A stretch of DNA of 64,000 nt from Glebionis coronaria. Its lineage: Eukaryota; Streptophyta; Magnoliopsida; Asterales; Asteraceae. The stretch lies in NCBI GenBank assembly GCA_025667525.1, contig CM046878.1, forward strand, positions 519,134,274-519,198,273, in the 5' to 3' direction. Made by a program: the position numbers and the translations under genes. Positions 21,174-30,820 of the stretch are shown here, piece after piece (position 1 is the stretch's first letter; each line of letters starts with the position of its first letter). Under the pieces are notes generated by a model, which was not told the origin of the DNA, searched no databases, and saw only the letters and a list, made by a program, of their open reading frames with translations.

Positions 21174-23758
21174 GTTTTGTCAATGAGCAGGATGTTTAAG
21201 TCAGAGATTTCCTCACACTTTTGGTTCAGTTGTTCAACATAGGATTGTTGCTGTGCCGCATTAAAAGCGAAGCGTTCTTCTAGTGAACCATAAAGAGCGG
21301 ATAGTCCCTGTCTTGTCCGATCCATCTCTCCTAGAACAGACGAAAGTCTAATTTCTAAGACCTGGTTTTTAGACTCTGCAGCCTCTAGTTCCAATTTGAG
21401 TGTTTCATTTGATGACACATCTCTCTTCAATCTCATAATCTCTTCCTCTAATGCCTTAACAATTGCAATCATCTTGTCACTCGTCTCAACACCGTTTTCA
21501 CAACTATTTGTTATCAAAAGATCCTCATTTTGAGTTTGTTGTTTTAATTCTAAAGATATACAATGTTGTTCTAGTTGATTAAAGCGTTTTGAAAGTAAAT
21601 TGTAAGAATCTTGTAGCTTTAAAAACTCAGCGTTAGATTCGTGACAAGAATGATTATCCACCTCATTTACAGTATCAACAACATTTACAGAGAGATCACA
21701 AACATCATCACAAATATTCACAGCATCACAATTAATCATAGCGGATGTAAGCTCATTTGAATAATTAACATTTACAGTAGTAAGCACATCACACGAGATT
21801 ACGGCAGACAAGAATCGGTCATATTCGGTTAAAATCTTTTCTTTTTCAATTAGTTGTAGTTCGTAAGCGGTGTCCATTTCATAAAACACTTTTTGAACTT
21901 CACCAATTTCAAACACAAGATTTTCCTTAAGAGATGCAAAACTTCCTTTTAGACTTTCGACAAACGGATTGATCTCATTTTTAAACACCTCATTCATATG
22001 TTCGAAAGCCCATTCTCCGGCATTTAAGCCATTTGAAGTCGTACATTCCAAAATTACCTTGTCAAAATTAGTAAAGTATTGATTAATCTCTTGCAAGTTT
22101 AACCATACAGTGCTAACAGGTGGAAGATCCTTTGGAATTTCCTTAGGACCTTCCATATTGACAAGTGTAGGAAATGTACTAGGGTTTTCTTCATCTAATA
22201 TGTAGGTCGGTGCTGTTATGAGATCTTTGTCAATATGGAAGCGAATTCTAAAATCCGTTTTAGCAAGCTCCTTATTCATTTTAAAATAATCACACTCGGG
22301 ATATTTTGCAGAATTGTATGACCGATCCTCATCAACTAGATCCTTACTTGTTCGATCATCGAAAAAACCAATCGGGTCTAAGGCCAATCCTAATTGAGTT
22401 GCATTATAAAGTCTTGGACTATGTCTTAAAGCTTGTTTTGCATACCTTGGGTTAGGGGGAAGGCCTTTTTGACGTGATAAGTTAAATTCTCTAAACGAAG
22501 CATCAAATAAGTGCACTAGTTGAGAAGCAGCGTATTGTCTTAAAAGCAAATAATCTAGACTTCTAATCTTATTAGTAGCATTAATCTCCATTTCATTCTT
22601 CTTAGACTCGAGTGATTCAAAATCCGTTTGAAGTTTTTGAAAATTAGTGACCACTAACTCCTTTTCTTTAAGTTCATTAGACAAATTTGCTCTTAAGTTT
22701 TCAATTTCTTGCAAGTGACCCATTTGTTTGTTTCTAAAGTGATCATATTCGGGATTTGTTAGAACACTAGACGAAGGCACTAATTCCAAAGTTTGAACTT
22801 TCTCGTTGCTTAAGGCAAGCTCATCAGACAAATTCTTATTCTTAGCTAGGGTTTCTAAGAGTGCAGCATTCATTTGGCTAAGTAATGTAGCAGGAACCAT
22901 GACCAAATCTTGTTGAGCAGGAGTAGGCGTATGCGAAATGGCTCCCGGTTGTGATTCACTCAAAGTCTGGGGACTCACATTGATATTGCTATCATTGATT
23001 GTCTCCTCATTTGAAAGACTCACCACCGAAGACTCATTCGAATCAGCACTCTCTTGCACAACTTGATGTGGTTGAATACTAGCATCAGTGGTATTATCGG
23101 TGGTATTAATAAGTACCTCATATCTCTTTTCTGGCCCTAAGCTGGAGATAGTTGCCATGAGAGCAGCCTTTGCAGATTGAAATTCGTCACAGTCTGAGTC
23201 ATACGCATCGAGATCATCTGCTTGGTATGCTGCATTCTGTGTGGTGACAGTGTCTTGTTCAACAATCCCTGGGTCAGCAAGAAATGCAAGCTCCTCTTCA
23301 TCAAGTTCCCTTCCTTGTGCCTGAGCATTCACCAGATAGATCTTCTCTGCAAACCATTGTCCATCCCTTCTCCTCTTGGGTTTCTTACAATCCCTGGACA
23401 TGTGACCTTCTTCCTTGCAGTTGTAGCATGTAATCATTCTCAGCTTGCCTGTGGAATTAGCCCGTGGAGCAGGATTGACCATTGGAGCAGTATTGACCGT
23501 GCGAGCATTGGTAGTTGATGTGGTAGGTCTCCCCTGATATGGTTGAATAGGTTGAACCATTACCCTGCCATTCTCAATAGTAGCTTGTTGGCGAGAATTG
23601 GATGAATTCCTCAACTGATTGTTGGTAGGAGCTGATCCCCTAAATCCTCGTTTGCTTAAAGTCCTTGTGAGATAAGCAGACATAGTGGTTAACACTTCAA
23701 CTGGGTCAGCACCTTGTTTGAATACAGGAATGGGGACTTCCTCATCATCACAGTACAT
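21155..23758 (-). pseudogene. gag: Gag middle and C-terminal extension of A2
   Basis: This continues in frame from the N-terminal gag after a nonsense codon at 23908-23906. The CCHC knuckle CYNCKEEGHMSRDC starts near residue 108 (about 23435-23394). The next 700 or more residues are an acidic, Ser/Thr-rich and heptad-patterned extension. A conserved block includes PRYAKQALRHSPRLYNATQLGLALDPIG without its flanks. Ordinary Copia Gags are 250-400 residues, so this extension is unusual. The last six residues are out of frame because of the 21170 frameshift. Confidence 0.88.
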
Positions 23759-23905
23759 TGCTTGGTCTTGATGAGCTGCATAATCACTAGAAGGAATACT
23801 TATTTGATCAGGGTAGCTTGTTGGATATGCTGCATTCTCTTGATAAGAAGAATATGAAGATTGAGCATAAGGTGCAATACTTGCTGGGTGAGGTTGTGTA
23901 GCATA

Positions 23906-24811
23906 TTATGGTGAAGGTGCATTGAACCGATATTGTTGCTGATGTGAGGTGGGTGGTTGCGGTAGAATCGAGTATTGGGGAAAGGTTGGTGTCATGTAAG
24001 ATGATGGATGATAGGCTTGATGTCCTAAAATATAAGGAGTGTTGTTGTGAGACAAGCTTGGTTGATTCGCCATCAAAGCTAATGAATCAGGGTACATACC
24101 TCGAGGCGAACGGTGCATGATCACATGTTTCTCATGCTGCTGAAGGAAAGCATAGAGTTGATCCAAATTGCACTTATGCAAATCCCCGGTTAACTTAACA
24201 TCGGTAATATACTCACCCCATTCAGCTTGAGGTAAAGTATTCAAGAATTTGGTGTTAACCTGGAATGGAGCAATCACGAGATTGTATACATTCAGATCAT
24301 TCATGAGAGTGGTGAACCTGAAGTAATAATCGTGAAGCGTTTCCCCTGGGTTGTACGTGAATCTATCAAACAGATCATACAACTGACATTTCCTTTCTTG
24401 TTTGGTGAGAGACGTACCTTGTAACAACACCTTTAGACGTTCCCATAAATCCTTTGCCACCGTATACTGACTTACCATCCTATAGATGTCATGGGGAAGA
24501 GCTTGGAGAATGGTTTGAAGAGCTTTTTCGTCTGCATCAGCAACAAGTTGTTGAGCTGGTGTTAGTTCTTCAAATTCTCTTGGTCGAGTCACATTGTTAG
24601 CCACGATGGTACCATAGTCAAGTGGACCATTTAAAATTGACTTAACCATAAGCCTCCCATAAACTGGTTTTCCCTTAAGGTAAGACATCATCCGGCCTTG
24701 CCATGCTTCAATTACTTCTTTGATGAGCATTGGAGGGCGATTATCCGTTCCCGTAATGACGGAAATATCCGTAAGGGATGTCATCTGAGGCATTACTGAA
24801 TTCGGATTCAT
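23906..24811 (-). pseudogene. gag: Gag N-terminal domain of A2, ended by a nonsense codon
   Basis: ATG at 24811. The 301-residue Copia Gag-polypeptide domain includes LIKEVIEAWQGRMMSYLKG, VAKDLWERL and CQLYDLFDRF, followed by a Pro/Gln/Tyr-rich tail. At 23908-23906 A2 has TAA where A1 has CAA, so one C-to-T change on the coding strand truncates Gag before the zinc knuckle. The start context and the 70 bp upstream match A1. Confidence 0.92.
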
Positions 24812-24950
24812 TTTGGCAACTTCAAAGATACAAAGATTATCGGTTGATCGAGCAGTGAAGTAAAGCTTGTGAATTGTGTTGAGTTTTTGTTGTTAGAAAC
24901 CAAGATTAAATCCTCTAAAAAATCGTCGAAAAAACAAGTAAAATAACCCT

Positions 24951-25445
24951 TGATTCGGAACTTTTTGTTGATTCGGAAGTTTGATTCGGAAGATTTTGGC
25001 TTAGAAATACCTTGATTCGGAAATTTTGGTTCGGAAGTCTTGATCCGGAACTTTTCCCTTGACCCGGAACTTTCCCTTGATCCGGAACTTTCCTTGATCC
25101 GGAACTTTCTCCTTGATCCGGAACTTTCCTTGATCCGGAACTTTTCCTTGATCCGGAACTTTCCTTGATCCGGAACTTTTCCCTTGATCCGGAACTTTCC
25201 TTGATCCGGAACTTTTGGTTCGGAACTTCCTTGATCCGGAACTTTTCGTTCGGAACTTTTGGTTCGGAACTTTTGTTGATCCGGAACTTTTCGTTCGGAA
25301 CTTTTGATCCGGAACTTTGGTTGATCCGGAACTTTTTGGTTCGGAACTTTTTGGTTCGGAACTTTGGTTGATCCGGAACTTGTTGGTTCGGAACTTTTTG
25401 GTTCGGAACTTTTTGGTGATCCGGATGTTCTTGATTTGGAACTTA
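24951..25445 (-). repeat. 5' leader minisatellite of A2
   Basis: About 28 units of 15-20 bp with the cores GATCCGGAACTTT or GGTTCGGAACTTT, between the primer site and the gag ATG. Unit composition differs from A1 (Pu/Py-rich TTTCCTTGATCC blocks here), showing rapid array turnover within one family. Confidence 0.95.
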
Positions 25446-25695
25446 GTCTGGGTAAACAGAAACTTTGTTCGTGATGAACAGTCGATCAAAAAACGTGAAA
25501 TAAGCCCAGATTTTTTCCAAATAACCCAAAAAGTTTTGTGATTTCTACAATAATAAGTAAAAACTAATACTTATCTACTAATCCCAATCACAAAAACACC
25601 AAAACCACCAAGAATCAAGATGGATCTTCTTAAAGAACACTAATACAATCAAAAACTAAAAAACCACACAAATCACTACCTTAAATCACCCCATA

Positions 25696-25708
25696 GCTCT
25701 TGATACCA
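25696..25708 (-). other. Primer binding site of A2
   Basis: The minus strand reads TGGTATCAAGAGC two bases inside the 5' LTR. It is initiator-Met-like with the same extra A as A1, so the variant is a family trait. Confidence 0.92.
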
Positions 25709-25710
25709 AA

Positions 25711-26040
25711 TGTAGAATCTTGATAACCTATGAATCTATGAAGTGGGTTGATGTTTTCTAGAGAGAGAAACTAGAGAGAGAAAGTGAGAGAAAATGTGTG
25801 TCTTCTTTATTGAATGAAAACAAAAAATGAACAACAACCAACCCCTTTCCAAGGAGGAAAGGGGTATTTATACTTCCAAGCAACATTGGGCTTGGGCCGG
25901 TCCATGACAAGCCCATGGACCGGTTCTTACTTAACTTAATAAGTAACTAATAACTATTTGTTAACTACGAGCTATTACAACATAAATAATATTGTGGAGT
26001 GACCGATACTTCTAATATACGTAAAAACGTATTTCTAACA
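25711..26040 (-). mobile_element. 5' LTR of A2 (330 bp)
   Basis: TG...CA ends. The TATAAATA box is on the minus strand at 25872-25865. A perfect 10-bp inverted repeat at 25897-25906 and 25914-25923 ends about 25 bp upstream of that box. It differs from the 3' LTR by three substitutions and a 10-bp indel. Confidence 0.96.
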
Positions 26041-26045
26041 GGATC
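26041..26045. repeat. Target site duplication of A2, right (GGATC)
   Basis: An exact copy of 8156-8160, after which element B continues. Confidence 0.97.
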
Positions 26046-26249
26046 ATTGTGTCATGACTTAAGGTCTTGTCTTACACACCTCCTACATTGATTTTTTTTA
26101 TCCATGTATTTTGGTCAAATCTCTATTTGGTAAGTTTGCATATGTTTTCTTTGTCTATCTTTGCTTTTAAGCATATCCCTATGATAAGTTAGACTAGAAA
26201 AATAAGATTTGCTGAAAATCTTCCTCCAAACACCAAACCCTGCTTCTGC

Positions 26250-26316
26250 AGGCGGTTCCTTATGTGAACCGCGGTACCTTATTGATAAGGTACCGCCACC
26301 CTAGATAAGGAAACGC
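26250..26316 (+). repeat. Palindromic cassette B2 (before the post-pol ORF)
   Basis: Half-sites GCGGTTCCTTAT, GTGAACCGC, GCGGTACCTTATT, GATAAGGTACCGC and GATAAGGAAACGC alternate in orientation. A TTATTTAAACC box follows at about 26429, and the ORF ATG is at 26471. Confidence 0.85.
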
Positions 26317-26470
26317 CTACAGTGGGCCTCCTTTTCGGGTTTTTGTCTGAAACTCCAAATTTACTCCAACTTTTTTGAGAATCTTTGTTTCAAACCCTTT
26401 GACCACCCCAAAAATACCCTAAGCCTTCCTTATTTAAACCATAAGCATTTTGCATTACTTCACATCCAAA

Positions 26471-26824
26471 ATGTCTTATTCCCCCAATGAAAGCCTTGAA
26501 TATCCTCCATTTTCTCCAATTGCTTTCAATCCAAACCCACCCAAGAACACTCTTAATCACATTTCTCCTACCAAGAATGTTGATTGTGGAACTTCCTTTC
26601 TTCCACCACCACCCTTTAGTGTTCTTCCTCCTTCTCATGATAATGTCATGCACCATGGAACATATTGTCATTGTTGTCAATATCAACATCTTGCTATGGC
26701 ACACATCTATGAGGAGTTGAGCTACATCAAGAGTCTCTTAATCAAGCCTCCTCTTCACTTTGAATATGAGATCTCCAACAAGCCACCACCACCACCCTCC
26801 GCTATTACCTTGTCTTTCATATAA
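26471..26824 (+). CDS. Small Pro/Ser-rich post-pol protein of element B
   Basis: 117 residues, opening MSYSPNESLEYPPFSPIA; I chose this ATG because the sequence upstream is not conserved with the related ORF of element C. A Pro-rich N-terminal half (FLPPPPFSVLPP) leads to a Cys/His cluster, CHCCQYQHLAMAHIYEEL. That is a predicted helix, matched at 48435-48340 in element C by CACYRFQQIELSHVYEKL. The match across diverged elements suggests this is a real protein. No membrane segment is seen, so I do not call it an envelope. Function unknown. Confidence 0.6.
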   Translation: MSYSPNESLEYPPFSPIAFNPNPPKNTLNHISPTKNVDCGTSFLPPPPFSVLPPSHDNVMHHGTYCHCCQYQHLAMAHIYEELSYIKSLLIKPPLHFEYEISNKPPPPPSAITLSFI

Positions 26825-27101
26825 GCATTGATTGCTTATCCACAAGACACCACATTCAAGCAAATCTTAGAATTCTATAATAACTAGGATTAGATTTATG
26901 CTTTTGGCTTGTTTCTTTTTCCATACTTCTTTGTATGATGTTCTTTTAGTAACCTATCTTGGATCTTTGTCTTTGTTTTTTCTTCTCTTTTTATTTTATT
27001 TTTTATGTGACCTATTGCTATATATTGTTGGTTGTTTCTTTTGTTCAACTAACCCTTCTATGTAGCTTGTCACCATATCTCGATTCCTCGGTGCCCCAAG
27101 C

Positions 27102-27270
27102 TAGGGGGAGTAAGCACCAAGGGGGAGTCTTTGCAAAGTCCGTTTCTTCAACACCGGATTACGCAACCTTTTTGCTTCGACAAAGGGGAAGAAATGAATA
27201 AACTCGTCTTTGAAAATCTTGTTTTTGTGTGATTGAGTTTATGTATTGTCGGAATAAAAAAGGGGGAGAT
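27102..27270 (+). other. Multiple polypurine tracts of element B
   Basis: AGGGGGAG occurs at about 27103-27110 and GGGGGAG at 27121-27127. A third, AGGGGGAGAT at 27261-27270, directly abuts the 3' LTR. Repeated polypurine tracts are a known Sirevirus hallmark. The last is the functional primer; the others' role is not settled by this sequence. Confidence 0.88.
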
Positions 27271-28557
27271 TGTTAATGCAATAATGACTAAAAACGTTAC
27301 TTGCATTTTTCGGTCTCGCTTAGTTTTGATTACGATAATATGTAAAAACAAGCATTTACGAAAACAACGAAAAACGAATTCTTGAGTTCAAGTATTTTTC
27401 ATTTTACCCATTTTCACTTAAGGTATGGATAAACAAGTACTAACCTTAATCAAGTGATCAAGTGATTTAATCTTTTCTTAAAACTCACTTTTTATTAAAT
27501 GTGACAAGTTTTTATTAAACTTTATTTTTAAGAAAATGTTTTATTAAATTAATTATTTGAAATTTGAAAATGGCATATTCTTATTCTGTTAAGAATATCC
27601 TTTCAGGATATTTTTATACCCGGATAAGACCTCCACCACTAAAGGACAAAAAGGAGCGGAGTCTAGTCCGGCGGTACCTTAGCGCCTAGGCGGTACCTTA
27701 TCTATAAGGTACCGCGGGCTGTGATAAGGTATCGCGGGCAGAACTAGCCGTTGGCTCCTTTGTCCTTTAAATAGTTGGCCATTCTCAGCTTTTCACCTCA
27801 CCTCTTTTGTACATTCATTTCCAGATTCAAACCCCTTCTTTAATCACTCAAATCTTTGATCATTTGTTTGATTATTACTTGTTTAAGAAGTGAATCTTGT
27901 TCTTCCATCTCTTCCTACCAAGTGCAAAGAGAAGAACACTATCCTAGTGAAGTGTTGAGTCCACCACCAAAGATCTATTGAAGATCAATTTGTATATTCT
28001 TGTAGTTGTGTCATAGTTGTGAAGATCCAAGTAGTTGTGTCTATTTGAAAATTGTGTATGTACTAAGTATAGTTGTGTAGATTGGTCCTAGCTACGATTA
28101 GGGCTCGACTTTTAGCTTAGAGTCGGAAATTGGTTAAGCGACGTGTACGATTTTCTCCACCATAAGGAGCTTGTTATGTAGTGAACTCTCGAGTAAGGAG
28201 TACTCGAGGAGTGGAGTAGGAACGAGGAGTGAGCTTCGTTGCCGAACCACTATAAATCCTTGGTGTTCGGTTTGATCTTTCTTTACCCTTAACTTTTTAC
28301 ATTCCTTATTACTTTTTGCATATACATGTGTTAATATTAGTTTAGCTACACTATCATTCTTTACTATTTGTGGATATATTTTTGTTAGTATTAGTTTAGC
28401 TACACTATCATTGCTCATATTTGTGCATAAGAAGATTTCACATATTTCTTCAAGCCTAAGTTTTTGAAAAAGAATTTTTTGGAAACCATATTTTAACAAG
28501 TAAATTTTAAGAAACTATTCAACCCCCCCCCCCCCCCCCCCCCTTCTAGTTTCTACA
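27271..28557 (+). mobile_element. 3' LTR of element B (1,287 bp)
   Basis: TGTTAATGCAATAATG... to ...TTCTAGTTTCTACA. A palindromic cassette (27667-27745) is followed 24 bp later by a TTTAAATAG box (27766-27774). An inverted CTCGAGTA...TACTCGAG block lies near 28191. A run of 21 C at about 28523-28543 is close to the end. It is homologous to the LTRs of element C, which are in the opposite orientation. Confidence 0.92.
27667..27745 (+). repeat. Palindromic cassette B3 (LTR, upstream of the TATA-like box)
   Basis: GCGGTACCTTAG, GCGGTACCTTATC, TATAAGGTACCGC and GATAAGGTATCGCGGGC form nested inverted repeats. This is the clearest copy of the element B version of the cassette. Confidence 0.88.
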
Positions 28558-28962
28558 GTGATTTTGGTCCACCAAAAGGAAATGTTTCAATTTTGATCAT
28601 AATGATATAATAACACACTAATTAATTACTTTTCTTCCCATTTAATCAAAGTCTTACACTTAAATGTACATGTTACAAAAGTGTGTACCTTTTTAATTAG
28701 TATAACCTAAGTTTAAGAAAGTTTATTTATATTTTTGTCTTTAATTGAAAACTATATGTTATATCATAATTTAATAAAAAGGTTTCATAGTCTAAGTCTT
28801 ATTTATTAATTAGTTATGAAATAATTAAACTATACTTTAAATTAATTTAAATAAATTGAAATAAAATCTCTACTATTTAATTTACATAAAATTCTCAATT
28901 TTTTAAAATGTTCAAATATCATACTTTATTCAAATTTCCGTATTTAAAAATGCAGGTTTTAT
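28558..28962. other. AT-rich DNA between element B and the viral integration
   Basis: No gene or repeat recognised. The sequence is very AT-rich with short poly-A/T runs. GTGAT (28558-28562) would be the right target duplication of element B; its partner lies outside the window. Confidence 0.6.
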
Positions 28963-29820
28963 AGGTTTGTTTCATTAAATCAGCGTTTACAAGAACAGAC
29001 AGCAAAATTGAATGCAGCAAACAAAATAAAAAACATTCTAACTACAAAAGAAAAAGAAGAAATGAAAAGACCAACAGTTGAAAATTTTCAACGGGCTTGG
29101 GATAGCCTCATAAACTACAACGAAGTACATACAACAATGTTCTTTTATCCAAAGAGACGAAGAGCACGACCAAGAGCAATATTTTTACCAGGGGCATCTC
29201 CAGTGGATGTTCATGACTATTTTGTCCACGGACTAATAGACACAATATACATCAACGGCAAAAACCTCAGAGAAATACAAGAATTACCACTGAAGGCACA
29301 AAGTATAATCAAAGGTTACAATAATTTCTTTGCAGAAGGAAGGGAACTGTATCTCTAAATGACCTCCATTCATCCAATTTTCGACAAAGAATTCAATCTT
29401 CTAGTACCATCTATCACAATAGCACAATTAGGAATCAGCAACGGAGGGTATCCTACACGTGACGAATTGGAACATTTAACACCAACAATTGATCATTTAG
29501 TAACTGCTCTCCCTGGATTTTACTTTGGATCAATAAGACTTGGCGTGGAACCAGGACAACAAGACAAGATAATAATCAATTACTGCACTAATAATCTGTT
29601 GATTTATTCACATTTTTCAGAAAAAATTAACGAAGCATAACAGAAGATAGTAGCGGGGTTTGAAGAACAATTTGAAAGTTTCTTTAGACAACTTTCCTTG
29701 CTTCCAGAAGACTTCAAAATCTTACTATGCAAGCATTTGTCTCGAGTCCCAAGACATCATTGTGAGCACTATACAAGTGACACTAAAATGATGGAATAAA
29801 GCGAAAAGAATAATAATGAT
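28963..29820 (+). pseudogene. Transactivator/viroplasmin fragment, plus strand
   Basis: A C-terminal part of caulimovirid ORF VI, a multifunctional inclusion-body and translation-reinitiation factor. It begins abruptly at RFVSLNQRLQEQ, without the N-terminal RNase H-like domain. A stop falls at 29356-29358 where the other arm has Lys, and the frame is open again at once. Another stop falls at 29638-29640. It is a duplicated, truncated, non-functional copy. Confidence 0.85.
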
Positions 29821-29990
29821 GAAGAATAATTTCCATTTGTGGTATATTCCTTTTTAGGGTAGGTTTGCTTTTTCAGTGTGGTGTGATGTAGTTTGTATTT
29901 GTGTAAAATAATTGTAGGCCTGTCGGCCATCAAGTCTCTATAATGTAGTCATGTCATATAATGTAAGGCCAGTTGGCCATGTACTGTAGA

Positions 29991-30075
29991 AAGCGTCATC
30001 AAGTACGTCATCAATTATAGATGACATGGCACTCCTCATGTATTATAAATAGAGGCCTCGCCTCCTGAAATAAAG
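29991..30075 (+). promoter_or_regulatory. Caulimovirid-type promoter, left copy, pointing right
   Basis: Two CGTCA motifs 12 bp apart (29994 and 30006) match the spacing of the CaMV 35S as-1 element. A TATAAATAG box is at 30044-30052. A promoter-proximal AATAAA lies at 30069-30074, as in pararetroviral leaders. Promoter activity is inferred. Confidence 0.7.
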
Positions 30076-30299
30076 TGTGAAATAATTTGAGCATATTTGA
30101 GTTTAATCTCTATTCGTTTCTGTTAAAGCTTAAGCTTTTGAATAGCAGAATTCTATCCTACCCATTATACAACAATCAAATAATAACAAGAATCTATCTC
30201 CCACTACAATAATATAACACATTTCATATTATAATCCACAACAATATGTTTCTTCATAACCATCCAAAGTTCAAAAGTATGATTCAATTATCAATCCAA

Positions 30300-30525
30300 T
30301 TATTCAATTATGATCAACGGAGCAACGAATAGAGAAACGAATAAATTGTGGGAATATATCCCTAAGCTTTCTAGTGTAATCGAAATTATGTTTTTCTGAT
30401 AGAGTAAAATATGATCTTCTGATAGTTGTTCTATTAATAATAGTATCTGACATAAATCCTGATTCATCTTCATTTTGATAAATAATTGATATATCATCTT
30501 CGCTAACTGTTGGTAATTCTGTCAT
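30300..30525 (-). pseudogene. Movement protein N-terminal fragment (second copy)
   Basis: ATG at 30525, opening MTELPTVSEDDISIIYQNE, colinear with the movement-protein start at 40830. After about 57 residues (DYTRKLRDIF) the match breaks and runs into inverted-repeat DNA. It marks the start of a second viral genome unit, lost to rearrangement. Confidence 0.88.
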
Positions 30526-30614
30526 TTTTAAAACGATTAATTAAGTAAATAGTATTAGAATTATACCTTCCCTTTGACGATACTCTTGAGAGTTCCTTAT
30601 TGATCACTGGCGTA

Positions 30615-30626
30615 TCTCTGATACCA
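30615..30626 (-). other. Second viral primer binding site (one mismatch)
   Basis: The minus strand reads TGGTATCAGAGA, one base from the initiator-Met site at 40920. It lies upstream of the 30525 movement-protein start, in the expected viral order. Confidence 0.75.
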
Positions 30627-30727
30627 CAATTTATTCGTTGTAGGTTTTTGGAGTTCCTCCTGAAATAAAGCACTTCGAAATACGTAACAGATATTCTTGA
30701 GAGTTCCACCTGAAATAAAGCTCTTCG

Positions 30728-30808
30728 AAATACGTAACAGGTTTTTGGAGGTATAAATTACAAGAAGACTACTATAGAGGTCGACTCATTCGTTGGCACT
30801 TCAGCTAC
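30728..30808 (+). pseudogene. Reversed RNase H scrap in the inverted-repeat spacer
   Basis: The plus strand encodes KYVTGFWRYKLQEDYYRGR and a little more, matching the viral RNase H at about 32885-32830 but in the opposite orientation. A duplicated CTTCGAAATACGTAACAG (30670s and 30724) marks the rearrangement point. Confidence 0.82.
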
Positions 30809-30820
30809 CCCGCATCTCCA

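Larger units (their letters stand above)
8161..26040 (-). mobile_element. Complete 17.9-kb Copia element A2 with a large post-pol ORF
   Basis: In element order: 5' LTR (26040-25711), initiator-Met primer site, minisatellite, gag, linker, protease-integrase-RT-RNase H, a second minisatellite, an ORF region of about 1,320 codons, 2.2 kb of noncoding DNA, a polypurine tract and the 3' LTR (8480-8161). It is flanked by the 5-bp duplication GGATC. The LTRs differ by three substitutions and one 10-bp deletion, suggesting a recent insertion. Even so, gag-pol has two nonsense codons and about four frameshifts. The size is far above a typical Copia element of 5-9 kb because of the gag extension and the post-pol ORF. 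Confidence 0.97.
26046..28557 (+). mobile_element. Sirevirus-type element B, 3' half
   Basis: Continuation of element B after A2: post-pol noncoding DNA with a palindromic cassette, a small ORF (26471-26824), repeated polypurine tracts and the complete 3' LTR (27271-28557). Besides these, 26046-26249 and 26825-27100 hold nothing I can identify. Confidence 0.9.
28963..30351 (+). repeat. Left arm of the viral inverted repeat
   Basis: About 1.39 kb in plus orientation: part of the transactivator, its 3' region, promoter and intergenic DNA. It is nearly the same sequence as 30821-32204 read on the minus strand. The arms are separated by about 470 bp. Confidence 0.9.

Noticed and set aside
25001..25541. 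Open frames on both strands across the A2 leader array
   Set aside because: Repeat artefact; they appear on both strands at once.
26471..26824. Sirevirus envelope-like protein
   Set aside because: Right position, but only about 117 residues with no membrane segment.
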